A DNA stretch of 64,000 bases from Terriglobales bacterium (GTDB lineage Bacteria > Acidobacteriota > Terriglobia > Terriglobales > Acidobacteriaceae), in contig DASRER010000014.1 of NCBI GenBank assembly GCA_035651995.1, positions 87,664 to 151,663 on the forward strand, in the 5' to 3' direction. The notes beneath the pieces were generated by a model that was not told where the DNA came from, searched no databases, and worked only from the letters and a program-made list of their open reading frames with translations. Below are positions 55,709-64,000 of this stretch, one piece after another. The position numbers and the translations under genes were made by a program. The first letter of the stretch is position 1. Each line of letters begins with the position of its first letter.

Positions 55709-57001
55709 ATGCCTGCATCCGCGAACCTGAAACACGACCCACCGCCGCCGTTTCGGCTTGACGTGCAACTGCATGAGCTGCTGATGCGGCCGCCACAGGC
55801 GCGTCCCATGGCGGCGCCGCTGCGCAACGGCCGCGAGCAACTGCCGGTCCCGCCCTTCCCGTCGCGTCCGGAGCTGCAGGCCGGCGAGGATGCCGAATAT
55901 CTCCCCACGAACGGCCGGCGGAAGTGGAAGCCGAAGCAGATCCTGCACACGATGAATGGGTGGATGTTTCCGTATTTCAAATCCCGCCTGCTGCCGGGCG
56001 ACTTCCACCCGATCATCAGCTACCTGTTCACGGAGTGGAAGTGCAACCTCGACTGCCACTACTGTTGGGCGTTCGAGAACAGCGTCAAGGGCATGACGGA
56101 AGATGTAGCCAAGCGCTCGATCGAATGGCTGCACTCCACCACCTGCCGGGTACTGGCGCTGATGGGCGGCGAGCCCCTCCTGCGACCCGACTTCGCGCAC
56201 AAGGTCGTCTACTATGCGGCGAAGAAGGGCTTCTGGGTTTACCTGCCGACGAACGGCCGGCTTCTCCGTCCCGAAGTGATTGATAAGCTCGGTGACGCCG
56301 GGGTGGACGTCTTCAATCTCGCGGTGGACGCGGTGGATGTGAAACCGGGCCTGCCCAAGGCGCTGGCCCCCATTCGCCCGTACTTCGAATACCTGCTGAA
56401 GAAGCAATACCGCTACGGCTACAGCATCTTCCTCAACATCTGCATCTGCCGGAACAACATGGATGACGTGCGCATGCTGACCGAGATCGCGCACGACAAC
56501 GGCATCGCGACCGATTACCACATCGTCGAGTCGCCCATGACCGAGCAACCGCACTACAAGCACTTGAATGAGAACCCAACCTTTGTCCGGGAGGAAGACT
56601 GGCCGGAGGTCGATGAGCTGCTGCAATGGCTGATCGAGAAGCAGAAAGCCGGCTACAAGATGACGAATTCGTGCTCGCGAATTGCCGAGATGGGTCTGCA
56701 TATGCGGGGCAAGCTCCAGGAGTGGAACTGCCGCGCCGGCCAGAACACGCTCATCATCCGTACGGACGGGACGTTGGCGCCATGTTTCCCGATGTATTCG
56801 GCAAACTACGACTGGGGCGCGATCGAGGACCACAAGTTCGAAGTCAAGCAGCTGGATGCAATGAAGCAGGACTGCCAGAAGCACTGCTTCTCCACGCTCA
56901 ATCACATTGTCGGCTTCTGCTACAACGACGCGCGCGTCATCAAGTGGCTGCTCAAGCAGGCAGCGCGCGGTTTTCAGGGCGTGACGAACTGGAACGACTA
57001 G
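55709..57001 (+). CDS. Radical SAM protein inside the activase operon
   Basis: 430 aa, GAGGAGGAGGA just before ATG. An extra N-terminal 100 residues are Pro/Arg-rich. Radical SAM Cys112-x3-Cys116-x2-Cys119 (CNLDCHYC) with ALMGGEPLLRPDF after it. A C-terminal Cys set (SCSRIAEM, NCRAGQN, APCFPM, DCQKHCFSTL, GFCYND) suggests a SPASM-like auxiliary cluster. Such enzymes modify peptides or proteins or sulfatase-type sites; here a role in maturing the neighbouring Fe-S enzyme is inferred. 33 bp separate it from the previous gene and 44 bp from the next. Confidence 0.87.
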   Translation: MPASANLKHDPPPPFRLDVQLHELLMRPPQARPMAAPLRNGREQLPVPPFPSRPELQAGEDAEYLPTNGRRKWKPKQILHTMNGWMFPYFKSRLLPGDFHPIISYLFTEWKCNLDCHYCWAFENSVKGMTEDVAKRSIEWLHSTTCRVLALMGGEPLLRPDFAHKVVYYAAKKGFWVYLPTNGRLLRPEVIDKLGDAGVDVFNLAVDAVDVKPGLPKALAPIRPYFEYLLKKQYRYGYSIFLNICICRNNMDDVRMLTEIAHDNGIATDYHIVESPMTEQPHYKHLNENPTFVREEDWPEVDELLQWLIEKQKAGYKMTNSCSRIAEMGLHMRGKLQEWNCRAGQNTLIIRTDGTLAPCFPMYSANYDWGAIEDHKFEVKQLDAMKQDCQKHCFSTLNHIVGFCYNDARVIKWLLKQAARGFQGVTNWND

Positions 57002-57045
57002 CTTCGAGCGGCGGCTGACGGCCGGCCGCGAGGAGAGGGAACACG

Positions 57046-60000
57046 ATGCCGGGTTGTTGCGGGTCGAACGGGAAGAGCGCGAACGGCAAATCGGAACCAA
57101 TCGACGTGCGCATCGATGACTTGCTGCGCACGACCCACATGCGCGGACGGATGCCGGCCCTGATTGAGCAAAGGGCCGCGCAAGCCGCCGCAGAAGAGCC
57201 CTTCGCGATCAGATTCTTCGCCGGCGTCGACGTGGGCTCCACCACGGTGAAGGCCGTGGTCGTGGATGCCAAGAGCGACCAGGTGCTCTGGCAGGACTAC
57301 CAGCGCCACGAGACCAAGCAGCCGGAAAAGCTTCTTGAATTTCTGCAGCGGCTGGAATCGGAGGTTGGTATCGCGCCCAACAACTGCCGCGTGTTCATCA
57401 CGGGCTCCGGCGGCGCGACACTCGCGGGCCTGGTCGGCGCAAAGTTCGTGCAGGAAGTTACGGCGGTTTCGCTTGCGGTCGAGAAGCTTCACCCCGAAGT
57501 CAATTCGGTGATCGAACTCGGGGGACAGGACGCGAAGATCATCGTCTTCAAGGAAGACCAGTCAACCGGGCGCAAGAAGAAGATTCCGTCGATGAACGAC
57601 AAGTGCGCCGGCGGCACCGGCGCCGTGATCGACAAGATCAATGCCAAGCTGAAGATTCCGGCCGAACGGCTGTGTGACCAGGGCTACACCGGGTTCAAGC
57701 TGCATCCGGTGGCGGGCAAGTGCGGTGTTTTCGCCGAAACCGACGTCAACGGACTGCAAAAGCAGGGGGTCCCGCCGGACGAGCTGATGGCGTCGCTGTT
57801 CGAAGCCATCGTGATGCAGAACCTGACGGTGCTGACGCGCGGCCACACGCTGCGTCCGCATGTGCTGCTGCTCGGCGGGCCCAATACGTTCATTCGCGGC
57901 ATGCGCGAGGCCTGGCAGGCGAACATTCCGCGCATGTGGCAGGAGCGCAAGGTCGAGCTCCCCTCCGGCGCGCGTCCCGAAGACTTGATCAAGGTCCCGG
58001 CCAACGCGCAGTACTTCGCGGCGCTGGGCTCGATCGAGTTCGGCAAGGGCGAGGACGAAGAAGTCGGCCGTTATCGCGGGACGGAGCGCCTGGTGGAATA
58101 CATCACGGTCGGCCGGCAGCGGGAGAAGGAGGCTTCGGGGGCAAAGGGGCTGAGCGAATCGGCCGAGGAGCTGGCGCAGTTCAAAGAAGCGTATCGGGTG
58201 AAGCCGTTCGCGGCGGCAAAGTTCGAGCCCGGAACAGTGGTGCAGGGCTTTGTCGGGGTGGACGGCGGGTCGACCTCGACGAAGGCGGTCCTCATCTCCG
58301 AGTCCGGCGAGATTTTGTGCAAGGCATACCAGCTCTCGAACGGCAACCCGATCCAGGACACGATCGAGATGTTCGCCGCTCTGCGCAAGCAGGTGGAGAG
58401 CCAGGGCGCGTCGCTCGACATCCTCGGCGTCGGCACGACCGGGTACGCGAAGGACATTCTCAAGGACGTGCTCAAGGCTGATGTAGCGCTCGTAGAGACG
58501 GTGGCGCACACCGAGTCAGCGAGGCGCTTCTACGACGATCCGCATGTGATCGTGGACGTCGGCGGGCAGGACATCAAGCTCATCGTCCTGAAAGACGGCC
58601 GGGTCAAGGACTTCAAGCTGAACACGCAGTGCTCGGCGGGCAACGGCTATTTCCTGCAGTCCACCGCCGAAGGGTTCGGCATGCAGGTGGAGGAGTATTC
58701 GGACATTGCGTTTTCGGCGAAGGCGATGCCGGTCTTCGGTTACGGCTGCGCGGTGTTCATGCAGTCCGATATCGTCAACTTCCAGCGCCAGGGATGGCAA
58801 CCGGAAGAGATATTGGCCGGATTGGCGGCCGTGCTGCCGAAGAACATCTTTCTGTATGTCGCCAGTATTCCGAACCTGGCGAAGCTCGGCTCGCGCTTCA
58901 TCCTCCAGGGTGGCACACAGAAGAACCTTGCAGCCGTGAAGTCGCAGGTCGACTTCATCAAGTCACATTTCAACGGCGTTCACGCCGAGCCGGAAGTGAT
59001 CGTTCATCAGCACTGCGGCGAATCGGGCGCGATCGGCGCTGCCGTCGAGGCCCTGCGGCTGTGGAAGGACGGCCACCGCACCAGCTTCATCGGCCTGGAG
59101 GCGATCGAGAAGATCAGTTACCGCACCACGCGAAACGAGAGCACGCGCTGCTACTTCTGCAAGAACAACTGCCTGCGGACGTTCATCGACGTGCAACTGG
59201 GCGATTTGCAGAGCTGGAAAGCGCCTGCCTTTCAGTCCAAAGTGCCGCTCCAGCCCGGCGAGCAGCGGCTGATCATCTCCACTTGTGAGAAGGGGCAGGT
59301 GGAGGACGTCGGCGCGATGCGCGGCATCAAGGCGGGGCTCGATGCGGTCAAGCAGCAGAACCCGAACTTCGTCGAGATCGCGTCGCGCGAGGTATGGAGA
59401 TCACGCAATCCGGAGAAAGTCGCCGATCCGATTCCCGCCCGCGCCTGGACACGGGCATCGCGGGATCGCCTGGAGCTGATGAAGAAGCGGGCAAGCCTGC
59501 GCGTTGGCATGCCGAAGGTGCTGAACATGTACGTCTACGCGCCGGTGTTCAGCGCATATCTGGAAAGCCTGGGCGTGGCGCCCGAGAACATCGTGTACTC
59601 GGATTACACGAGTCACGAGATGTACAAGGCCGGCGCGGGCCGCGGCGCCATTGATCCATGCTTCCCGTCGAAGATCGGCATCCCGCACGTTTACAACCTG
59701 ATTTATGTGAAGCACGCGAAGAAGCCGCTGGACGCGATCTTCTTCCCGATGGTCGACGTGCTCGCAACCTATCTGAAGTGCACGACCGGCTCGAATGCCT
59801 GCCCGACGGTCACGGCCACGCCGAACGCGGTGAAGGCCGCCTTCACGAAGGAGCAGGATATCTTCGCGGAAAACGGCATCCGGTATCTGGATCCGATCGT
59901 CAACCTTGCCGACCGCAAGCTGTTTGCGCAGCAGATGTTCCAGTGCTGGCAGCCGATCCTGGGCCTTTCCGAGGAAGAGAACCAGCGGGCGGTGGAGCAG

Positions 60001-60663
60001 GGATTCAGGGCCCTGGAGCAGTATGAATCCGGCCTGCGCCGGCACGCCCGCCAGGTGCTGGATCAACTCGAAGCCGAGGACCGCATCGGGATCGTGATGC
60101 TGGGGCGCGTCTACCACCACGATCCGGGCGTCAACCACGAGATCATGGACGAGTTCCAGAAACTAGGCTACCCGGTCTTCTCGCAATCGACCCTGCCGCT
60201 CGATGAAGATTTGCTTGACCGCCTCTTTGGGGATGAAGTGCGGGCGGGGACGATCAAACACCCGCTCGATATCACCGACGTCTGGAAGAACGCTTATTCG
60301 GCGAGCACCAATCACAAAATCTGGGCGGCGAAGTTCACGGCGCGGCATCCGAACCTGGTGGCGCTGGAGATCTCGAATTTCAAATGCGGACACGATGCGC
60401 CGATCTACAGTGTGATTGAAGGGATCATCGAGAGCTCCGGGACGCCGTACTTCGCGTTCAAGGACCTGGACGAGAACAAGCCTACCGGTTCGATCAAGAT
60501 CCGAGTCGAGACAATCGACTACTTCCTGAAGCGTTATCGCGAAGACCTGGTCAAGCGCCGGGCGGCGATCACTGAACTGGAGCGTCAGCTCTCTGCGATC
60601 GAACAGGGCCTGCGACACAGCCGGCCGCGCGCTTCCGAGCTCCAGGAAATGGCCGCGGATTAA
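57046..60663 (+). CDS. Double ASKHA-domain CoA-dehydratase activase with DUF2229 C-terminus
   Basis: 1205 aa. Two HgdC/BadF-type ATPase domains: first VDVGSTTVKAVVVD (residues 61-74) with cluster Cys187 (DKCAGGTG) and Cys226 (GKCGVF); second VDGGSTSTKAVLI (405-417) with Cys529 (TQCSAGNG) and Cys568 (GYGCAVF). In HgdC the matching Cys bind one [4Fe-4S] between two subunits, so this chain may build the dimer internally. A Cys cluster CYFCKNNC at 702-709 follows. The last 400 residues are DUF2229/COG3580-like (LNMYVYAPVFSAYLESLGV, SNACPTV, FKCGHDAPIYSVI). It should drive ATP-dependent one-electron transfer to the first gene's product. Co-directional with the two preceding genes. Confidence 0.93.
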   Translation: MPGCCGSNGKSANGKSEPIDVRIDDLLRTTHMRGRMPALIEQRAAQAAAEEPFAIRFFAGVDVGSTTVKAVVVDAKSDQVLWQDYQRHETKQPEKLLEFLQRLESEVGIAPNNCRVFITGSGGATLAGLVGAKFVQEVTAVSLAVEKLHPEVNSVIELGGQDAKIIVFKEDQSTGRKKKIPSMNDKCAGGTGAVIDKINAKLKIPAERLCDQGYTGFKLHPVAGKCGVFAETDVNGLQKQGVPPDELMASLFEAIVMQNLTVLTRGHTLRPHVLLLGGPNTFIRGMREAWQANIPRMWQERKVELPSGARPEDLIKVPANAQYFAALGSIEFGKGEDEEVGRYRGTERLVEYITVGRQREKEASGAKGLSESAEELAQFKEAYRVKPFAAAKFEPGTVVQGFVGVDGGSTSTKAVLISESGEILCKAYQLSNGNPIQDTIEMFAALRKQVESQGASLDILGVGTTGYAKDILKDVLKADVALVETVAHTESARRFYDDPHVIVDVGGQDIKLIVLKDGRVKDFKLNTQCSAGNGYFLQSTAEGFGMQVEEYSDIAFSAKAMPVFGYGCAVFMQSDIVNFQRQGWQPEEILAGLAAVLPKNIFLYVASIPNLAKLGSRFILQGGTQKNLAAVKSQVDFIKSHFNGVHAEPEVIVHQHCGESGAIGAAVEALRLWKDGHRTSFIGLEAIEKISYRTTRNESTRCYFCKNNCLRTFIDVQLGDLQSWKAPAFQSKVPLQPGEQRLIISTCEKGQVEDVGAMRGIKAGLDAVKQQNPNFVEIASREVWRSRNPEKVADPIPARAWTRASRDRLELMKKRASLRVGMPKVLNMYVYAPVFSAYLESLGVAPENIVYSDYTSHEMYKAGAGRGAIDPCFPSKIGIPHVYNLIYVKHAKKPLDAIFFPMVDVLATYLKCTTGSNACPTVTATPNAVKAAFTKEQDIFAENGIRYLDPIVNLADRKLFAQQMFQCWQPILGLSEEENQRAVEQGFRALEQYESGLRRHARQVLDQLEAEDRIGIVMLGRVYHHDPGVNHEIMDEFQKLGYPVFSQSTLPLDEDLLDRLFGDEVRAGTIKHPLDITDVWKNAYSASTNHKIWAAKFTARHPNLVALEISNFKCGHDAPIYSVIEGIIESSGTPYFAFKDLDENKPTGSIKIRVETIDYFLKRYREDLVKRRAAITELERQLSAIEQGLRHSRPRASELQEMAAD

Positions 60664-60886
60664 AAGTCATGGCTCCATCACCGACGACCGAGTCCTTGCG
60701 GGCAGAGAAGCGCGCCAACCTGAGTCAAGCCAGCGACAGGTGTCCCAGTTTCAGGACGCCTGGGCTGGTTGGCCGGGTGTGCAAGCCTGGACCCGGGCAG
60801 AAGGCGCTCCCGATGTAAGTTGCTGCTGTTCTGTTGGCGGCCCGGCAATCGCAGCGGGGCGGTCGCCAACGAACCGCGGAGGCTGA

Positions 60887-63800
60887 TCATCCCGCCGCTT
60901 CGACCAGTTCTTCGGCGACATCGCGTTCCAGCGACGCGTGGCGCCGCGCCACCAGCACATAGATGGACGGCACGACGAACAGCGTGAACAGACTGCCGAT
61001 GATCATGCCGCTCACCAGCATGATGCCGATGCTGTTGCGCGCGCCGGCGCCGGGGCCCTTGGCGAGCACGAGCGGGAAGTGTCCGACAACGGTGGCGGCG
61101 GTGGTCATCAGGATCGGACGGAGCCGGGTCGTGGCCGCCTGAATCACGGCTTCCACCTTTTCCAGTCCCTGCTCCTGCAAGTGGTTGGCGAACTCCACGA
61201 TCAGGATGCCGTTCTTCGACACCAGTCCCACCAGCGTAATCAACCCGACCTGGCTATAGATGTTCAGCGTGGTCAGACCCATGAAGGAGAACAGGAGCGC
61301 GCCGGAAAGAGCGAGCGGCACCGATCCCGCCAGGATGATAAAGGGATCGCGGAAGCTCTCGAATTGCGCCGCCAGAACCAGGTAGATGAGCACGCCGGAG
61401 AGCAGGAAGACGCCGAGGAACTTGCTGCCTTCGGTGCGTAGCTGGCGCGATTCGCCGGCGTAATCCACGGTGAAGCCGGCGGGGAGGATCTTTCTCGCCT
61501 CGTCTTCCAGCAAGCTGAGCGCCTTGTCGAGCGGAACGCCCGGAGGGACCACACCCTGGATGCGGACGGCGTTGAGCTGCTGGAACTTCTTCAGATCGCG
61601 CGGCTCGGTGGTCGTTTTCAGGCTGGCGAAAGTGGAAAGCGGCACCAGTTTGTTGCCGGCGCCGGTGACGTAGATCTGGGTGAGTTGCTCAGGCGTGAGC
61701 CGTTCCACGCGCTTGAGCTGCGGGATCACCTTGTAGCTCTGGCCCTGGCTGCTGAAGCGGTTCACGTAGTTGCCGCCCATCAGCGTGGAAAGGTCGCGGC
61801 CGGCCTGGCTCAGGTTCACGCCCTGCGAGCGCAGCTTGTCGCGGTCGAAGACGACCTCGGCCTGGGGCTGGTCGAACTTCAGGTCAGAGTCGGCGTAGAT
61901 GAACAGTCCGCTCTGGAAGGCCTTGGCGACGAGCTGATCGGCAAACTTGACGAGCTGCTGAGGCTCGGCCGCGGAGGCAACGACGAAGTCCACGGGGAAA
62001 TTTCCGGCGCCGGGAAGCGGGGGCGGCGTGAGCGGAATCACGCGAACGCCGGCAATCTTCGACAGCGGCCCGGTGGACTCGATGAGCAGTTGCTGCGCCG
62101 TCTTGGTGCGCTCGGACCACGGTTTTGTGACCATGCCGCCGAAGCCGCCCGTGGGCGAAATGATCTGAAACACACTGCCGCTCTCAGGAAAAGAGTGGTA
62201 AACGTCGTAGATTTGCGAGGAGAACAGCTTCGTCTGGTCGATGGTCGCGTTCGGCGAAGATTGGACGACGCCGAACACCACGCCCTGGTCCTCGGCCGGC
62301 GCCAGCTCGCGCTGCGAAAACTGGTAGAAGGGAACGATGAGCGCGGCCACGATCAGCCACAGCGTGAGCACGACGGGCCGATACTGGAGCGTACCGGAGA
62401 GCACGCTGGAGTAGGCGCCGCGGACGTTTTCGAAACGGCGGTTCACCCATCCGGCGAATCCACGCTCGGTTTGGCCGGCACGCAGCAGGCGCGACCCCAT
62501 CATCGGCGAGAGGGTAAGCGCGACCACGCCGGAGATGACCACGGCGCCGGCGAGCGTGAAGGCAAACTCGCGGAAGAGCGCGCCCGTGAGGCCGCCCTGG
62601 ATTCCGACGGGCGTGTAGACCGCCGCCAGCGTGATCGTCATGGCGATGATCGGGCCGACCAGTTCGCGGGCAGCGTCGATGGCGGCGCGATAGGCGGACT
62701 TGCCGGCGTGAATGTGCCGCTCCACGTTTTCCACGATCACGATGGCGTCATCCACCACCAGGCCGACCGAGAGCACGATGGCCAGCAGCGTGAGCAGGTT
62801 GATGGTGAATCCGGCGACCGCCATCAGGAAAACGGCGCCGATCAGCGAAATCGGAATCGCGACCACCGGGATCAGCACGGAACGGAACGAGCCGAGGAAG
62901 AGGAAGATGACGACGATCACGATGATCAGCGTCTCGCTCAGCGTGTGCAGCACCTCGTGGATCGCGTCATCGATGTACTCGGTTGAGTCGTAGGGGATGC
63001 CGACCTTCATGCCGGCGGGCAACTGCTCTCGAATACCGGGGATGGCCTCGCGAACTTTCTTCACCACTTCGAGTGAGTTGGCCGTGGGAAGCGCCCAGAT
63101 GCCAATGAAGGTGGCGGACTCGCCGTTGAAGCGCACGTCTTCGTCGTAGGTTTCGGCGCCGAGCACGACGTCGGCAATCTCGCCCAGCCGGACGATGGTG
63201 CCGTTGCCTTCCTTCACCACGAGCTGACGAAAGTCCTCGGCCGTCTTCAGATCGGTGTTGGCCACCAGGTTCACGGAGACCATGGAGCCCCTGGTGCGCC
63301 CCAGGGCCGAGAGATAGTTGTTGTTGGCCAGCGCATCCTGCACGGCCGACGGCGTGATGCCGAGGGCCGCCATTTTGTCGGGCTTGAGCCACACGCGCAT
63401 GGCGAACGTGCGCTTGCCGAGAATATCGGCGCGCTGCACGCCGCTGATGGCGCTCAGCTTAGGCTGCACGACGCGCGTGAGGTAGTCGGTGATCTGGTTC
63501 TGGTCGAGGTCGCGCGATGAGAAGCCGATGTACATCGCCGCAAACTGCGTGTCGGCGGTCTGCAAATCGATGACCGGCGCCTCAGCTTCGGGCGGCAGGT
63601 CGTTGCGCACCTGCGCCACCTTGGCCTGGATCTGCGTAAGGGCAGCGTTCGTGTCGTAGTTGAGCTTGAGGTGAACGGTGATCGTGCTGATACCCTGCGC
63701 GCTCGACGACTCCATGTAGTCGATGCCGTCGGCGCTGGCGATCACGCGCTCGAGCGGAGTAGTGATGAATCCGCGAACCAGGTCGGCGTTGGCTCCGACG

Positions 63801-63952
63801 TACACGGTCGAAACCTGTACTTCGGCAATATCACTGCGCGGATACTGGCGGACACTTAAAGAGCGGATCGCCTGCAGTCCGGCGATCAGAATCACCAGGT
63901 TGATGCAGATGGCAAGAACCGGCCGGCGTATAAAGAGGTCGGTAAACTTCAT
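60887..63952 (-). CDS. RND efflux transporter, HAE1/AcrB-MexF family
   Basis: 1021 aa, complete. It starts MKFTDLFIRRPVLAICINLVILI (TM1); TM2-6 include SETLIIVIVVIFLFLGSFRSVLIPVVAIPISLIG and VGLVVDDAIVIVENVERH, where the Asp pair serves proton relay; DLRSAxxxx-type periplasmic porter domains lie between (DGIDYMESSSAQG, PxxEAPVI). The second half repeats the pattern (VGLVSKNGILIVEFANHL). It pumps amphiphilic drugs or dyes with a membrane fusion protein and outer channel. The sequence upstream (to 64000, TAA near 63983) is likely the end of the fusion-protein gene, outside the window. Confidence 0.96.
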   Translation of the reverse strand: MKFTDLFIRRPVLAICINLVILIAGLQAIRSLSVRQYPRSDIAEVQVSTVYVGANADLVRGFITTPLERVIASADGIDYMESSSAQGISTITVHLKLNYDTNAALTQIQAKVAQVRNDLPPEAEAPVIDLQTADTQFAAMYIGFSSRDLDQNQITDYLTRVVQPKLSAISGVQRADILGKRTFAMRVWLKPDKMAALGITPSAVQDALANNNYLSALGRTRGSMVSVNLVANTDLKTAEDFRQLVVKEGNGTIVRLGEIADVVLGAETYDEDVRFNGESATFIGIWALPTANSLEVVKKVREAIPGIREQLPAGMKVGIPYDSTEYIDDAIHEVLHTLSETLIIVIVVIFLFLGSFRSVLIPVVAIPISLIGAVFLMAVAGFTINLLTLLAIVLSVGLVVDDAIVIVENVERHIHAGKSAYRAAIDAARELVGPIIAMTITLAAVYTPVGIQGGLTGALFREFAFTLAGAVVISGVVALTLSPMMGSRLLRAGQTERGFAGWVNRRFENVRGAYSSVLSGTLQYRPVVLTLWLIVAALIVPFYQFSQRELAPAEDQGVVFGVVQSSPNATIDQTKLFSSQIYDVYHSFPESGSVFQIISPTGGFGGMVTKPWSERTKTAQQLLIESTGPLSKIAGVRVIPLTPPPLPGAGNFPVDFVVASAAEPQQLVKFADQLVAKAFQSGLFIYADSDLKFDQPQAEVVFDRDKLRSQGVNLSQAGRDLSTLMGGNYVNRFSSQGQSYKVIPQLKRVERLTPEQLTQIYVTGAGNKLVPLSTFASLKTTTEPRDLKKFQQLNAVRIQGVVPPGVPLDKALSLLEDEARKILPAGFTVDYAGESRQLRTEGSKFLGVFLLSGVLIYLVLAAQFESFRDPFIILAGSVPLALSGALLFSFMGLTTLNIYSQVGLITLVGLVSKNGILIVEFANHLQEQGLEKVEAVIQAATTRLRPILMTTAATVVGHFPLVLAKGPGAGARNSIGIMLVSGMIIGSLFTLFVVPSIYVLVARRHASLERDVAEELVEAAG

Positions 63953-64000
63953 GACTAACTGTCCTCGGGTTTCGGCTTCGAGTTATCCGGCGGTTGCACT

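Noticed and set aside
60737..60758. Hairpin between the activase gene and the RND gene
   Set aside because: A 7-bp stem with one wobble pair and no T tract; not convincing as a terminator, although the convergent genes would suit one.
61685..62986. 433-codon open frame on the + strand
   Set aside because: It is the complement of the RND transporter; the high GC of codon positions creates long antisense frames. The translated product is Arg/His/Gln-rich without domains.
63983..64000. Possible last codons of a membrane-fusion-protein gene on the - strand
   Set aside because: Only six codons are inside the window, too few to identify.

Overview
The window is a GC-rich bacterial chromosome segment that reads most like an Acidobacteriota genome of the Terriglobia/Koribacter type. 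The pointers are a sigma-54 (NtrC-type) regulator, a lipoprotein with Ig-like domains followed by four repeated units of about 115 residues, glycine-zipper lipoproteins, GxxExxY genes, an hrcA-grpE-dnaJ operon behind a CIRCE-like operator, an unusual short RpoZ next to rho, and many small proteins of Acidobacteria-like appearance. The assignment rests on gene content remembered from that phylum, not on a search. There is no rRNA, CRISPR array, transposase or prophage; one tRNA (Glu, UUC) is present.

Layout. 0.1-3.2 kb: a lipoprotein, a sigma-54 activator with a degenerate receiver, and a small receiver-like protein. 3.4-16.5 kb: an eleven-gene, almost gap-free + strand operon for an unknown glycan (methyltransferase, rearranged glycosidase, two sugar-nucleotide SDR enzymes, B12-type radical SAM, two GT4 and three CgeB-like glycosyltransferases, debranching-type glycosidase). 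It contains no export or polymerisation gene. 16.5-24.4 kb: housekeeping and small genes (thioesterase, SDR, Lon-N domain protein, AAA/VWA pair, CDGSH protein, Mrp). 24.6-33.6 kb: the secreted repeat protein, hrcA-grpE-dnaJ-rsmE with operator and promoter, and a UvrD helicase fused to an AddB-type nuclease. 33.6-39.8 kb: a tiny minus-strand transcription unit for a 13-residue Lys-rich peptide, a CPBP protease, thiolase, an Arg/Ala-rich histone-like protein, and comM. 39.9-52.8 kb: membrane glycosyltransferase, rpoZ, rho, recO, glyQ, glyS, ppdK, DinB, GT2. 53-60.7 kb: tRNA-Glu and a three-gene operon of 2-hydroxyacyl-CoA-dehydratase activator-like proteins around a radical SAM enzyme. 60.9-64 kb: an RND efflux pump on the minus strand.

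Two gene systems deserve attention: the glycan operon and the activase/radical-SAM operon. Two non-coding patterns also stand out. The first is a set of intergenic arrays of 7-bp tandem repeats, five of them paired as inverted arms, with one arm often touching a start codon (SDR, mrp, dnaJ, glyQ). The second is a GxxExxY cassette bounded by 28-bp inverted repeats that sits exactly between two genes of an AAA/VWA pair and has suffered a one-base frameshift; a second GxxExxY remnant begins at the comM stop codon.

Start codons were chosen by Shine-Dalgarno spacing, four-base ATGA/GTGA overlaps and domain boundaries; uncertain ones are marked. Family names come from motif recognition and memory.
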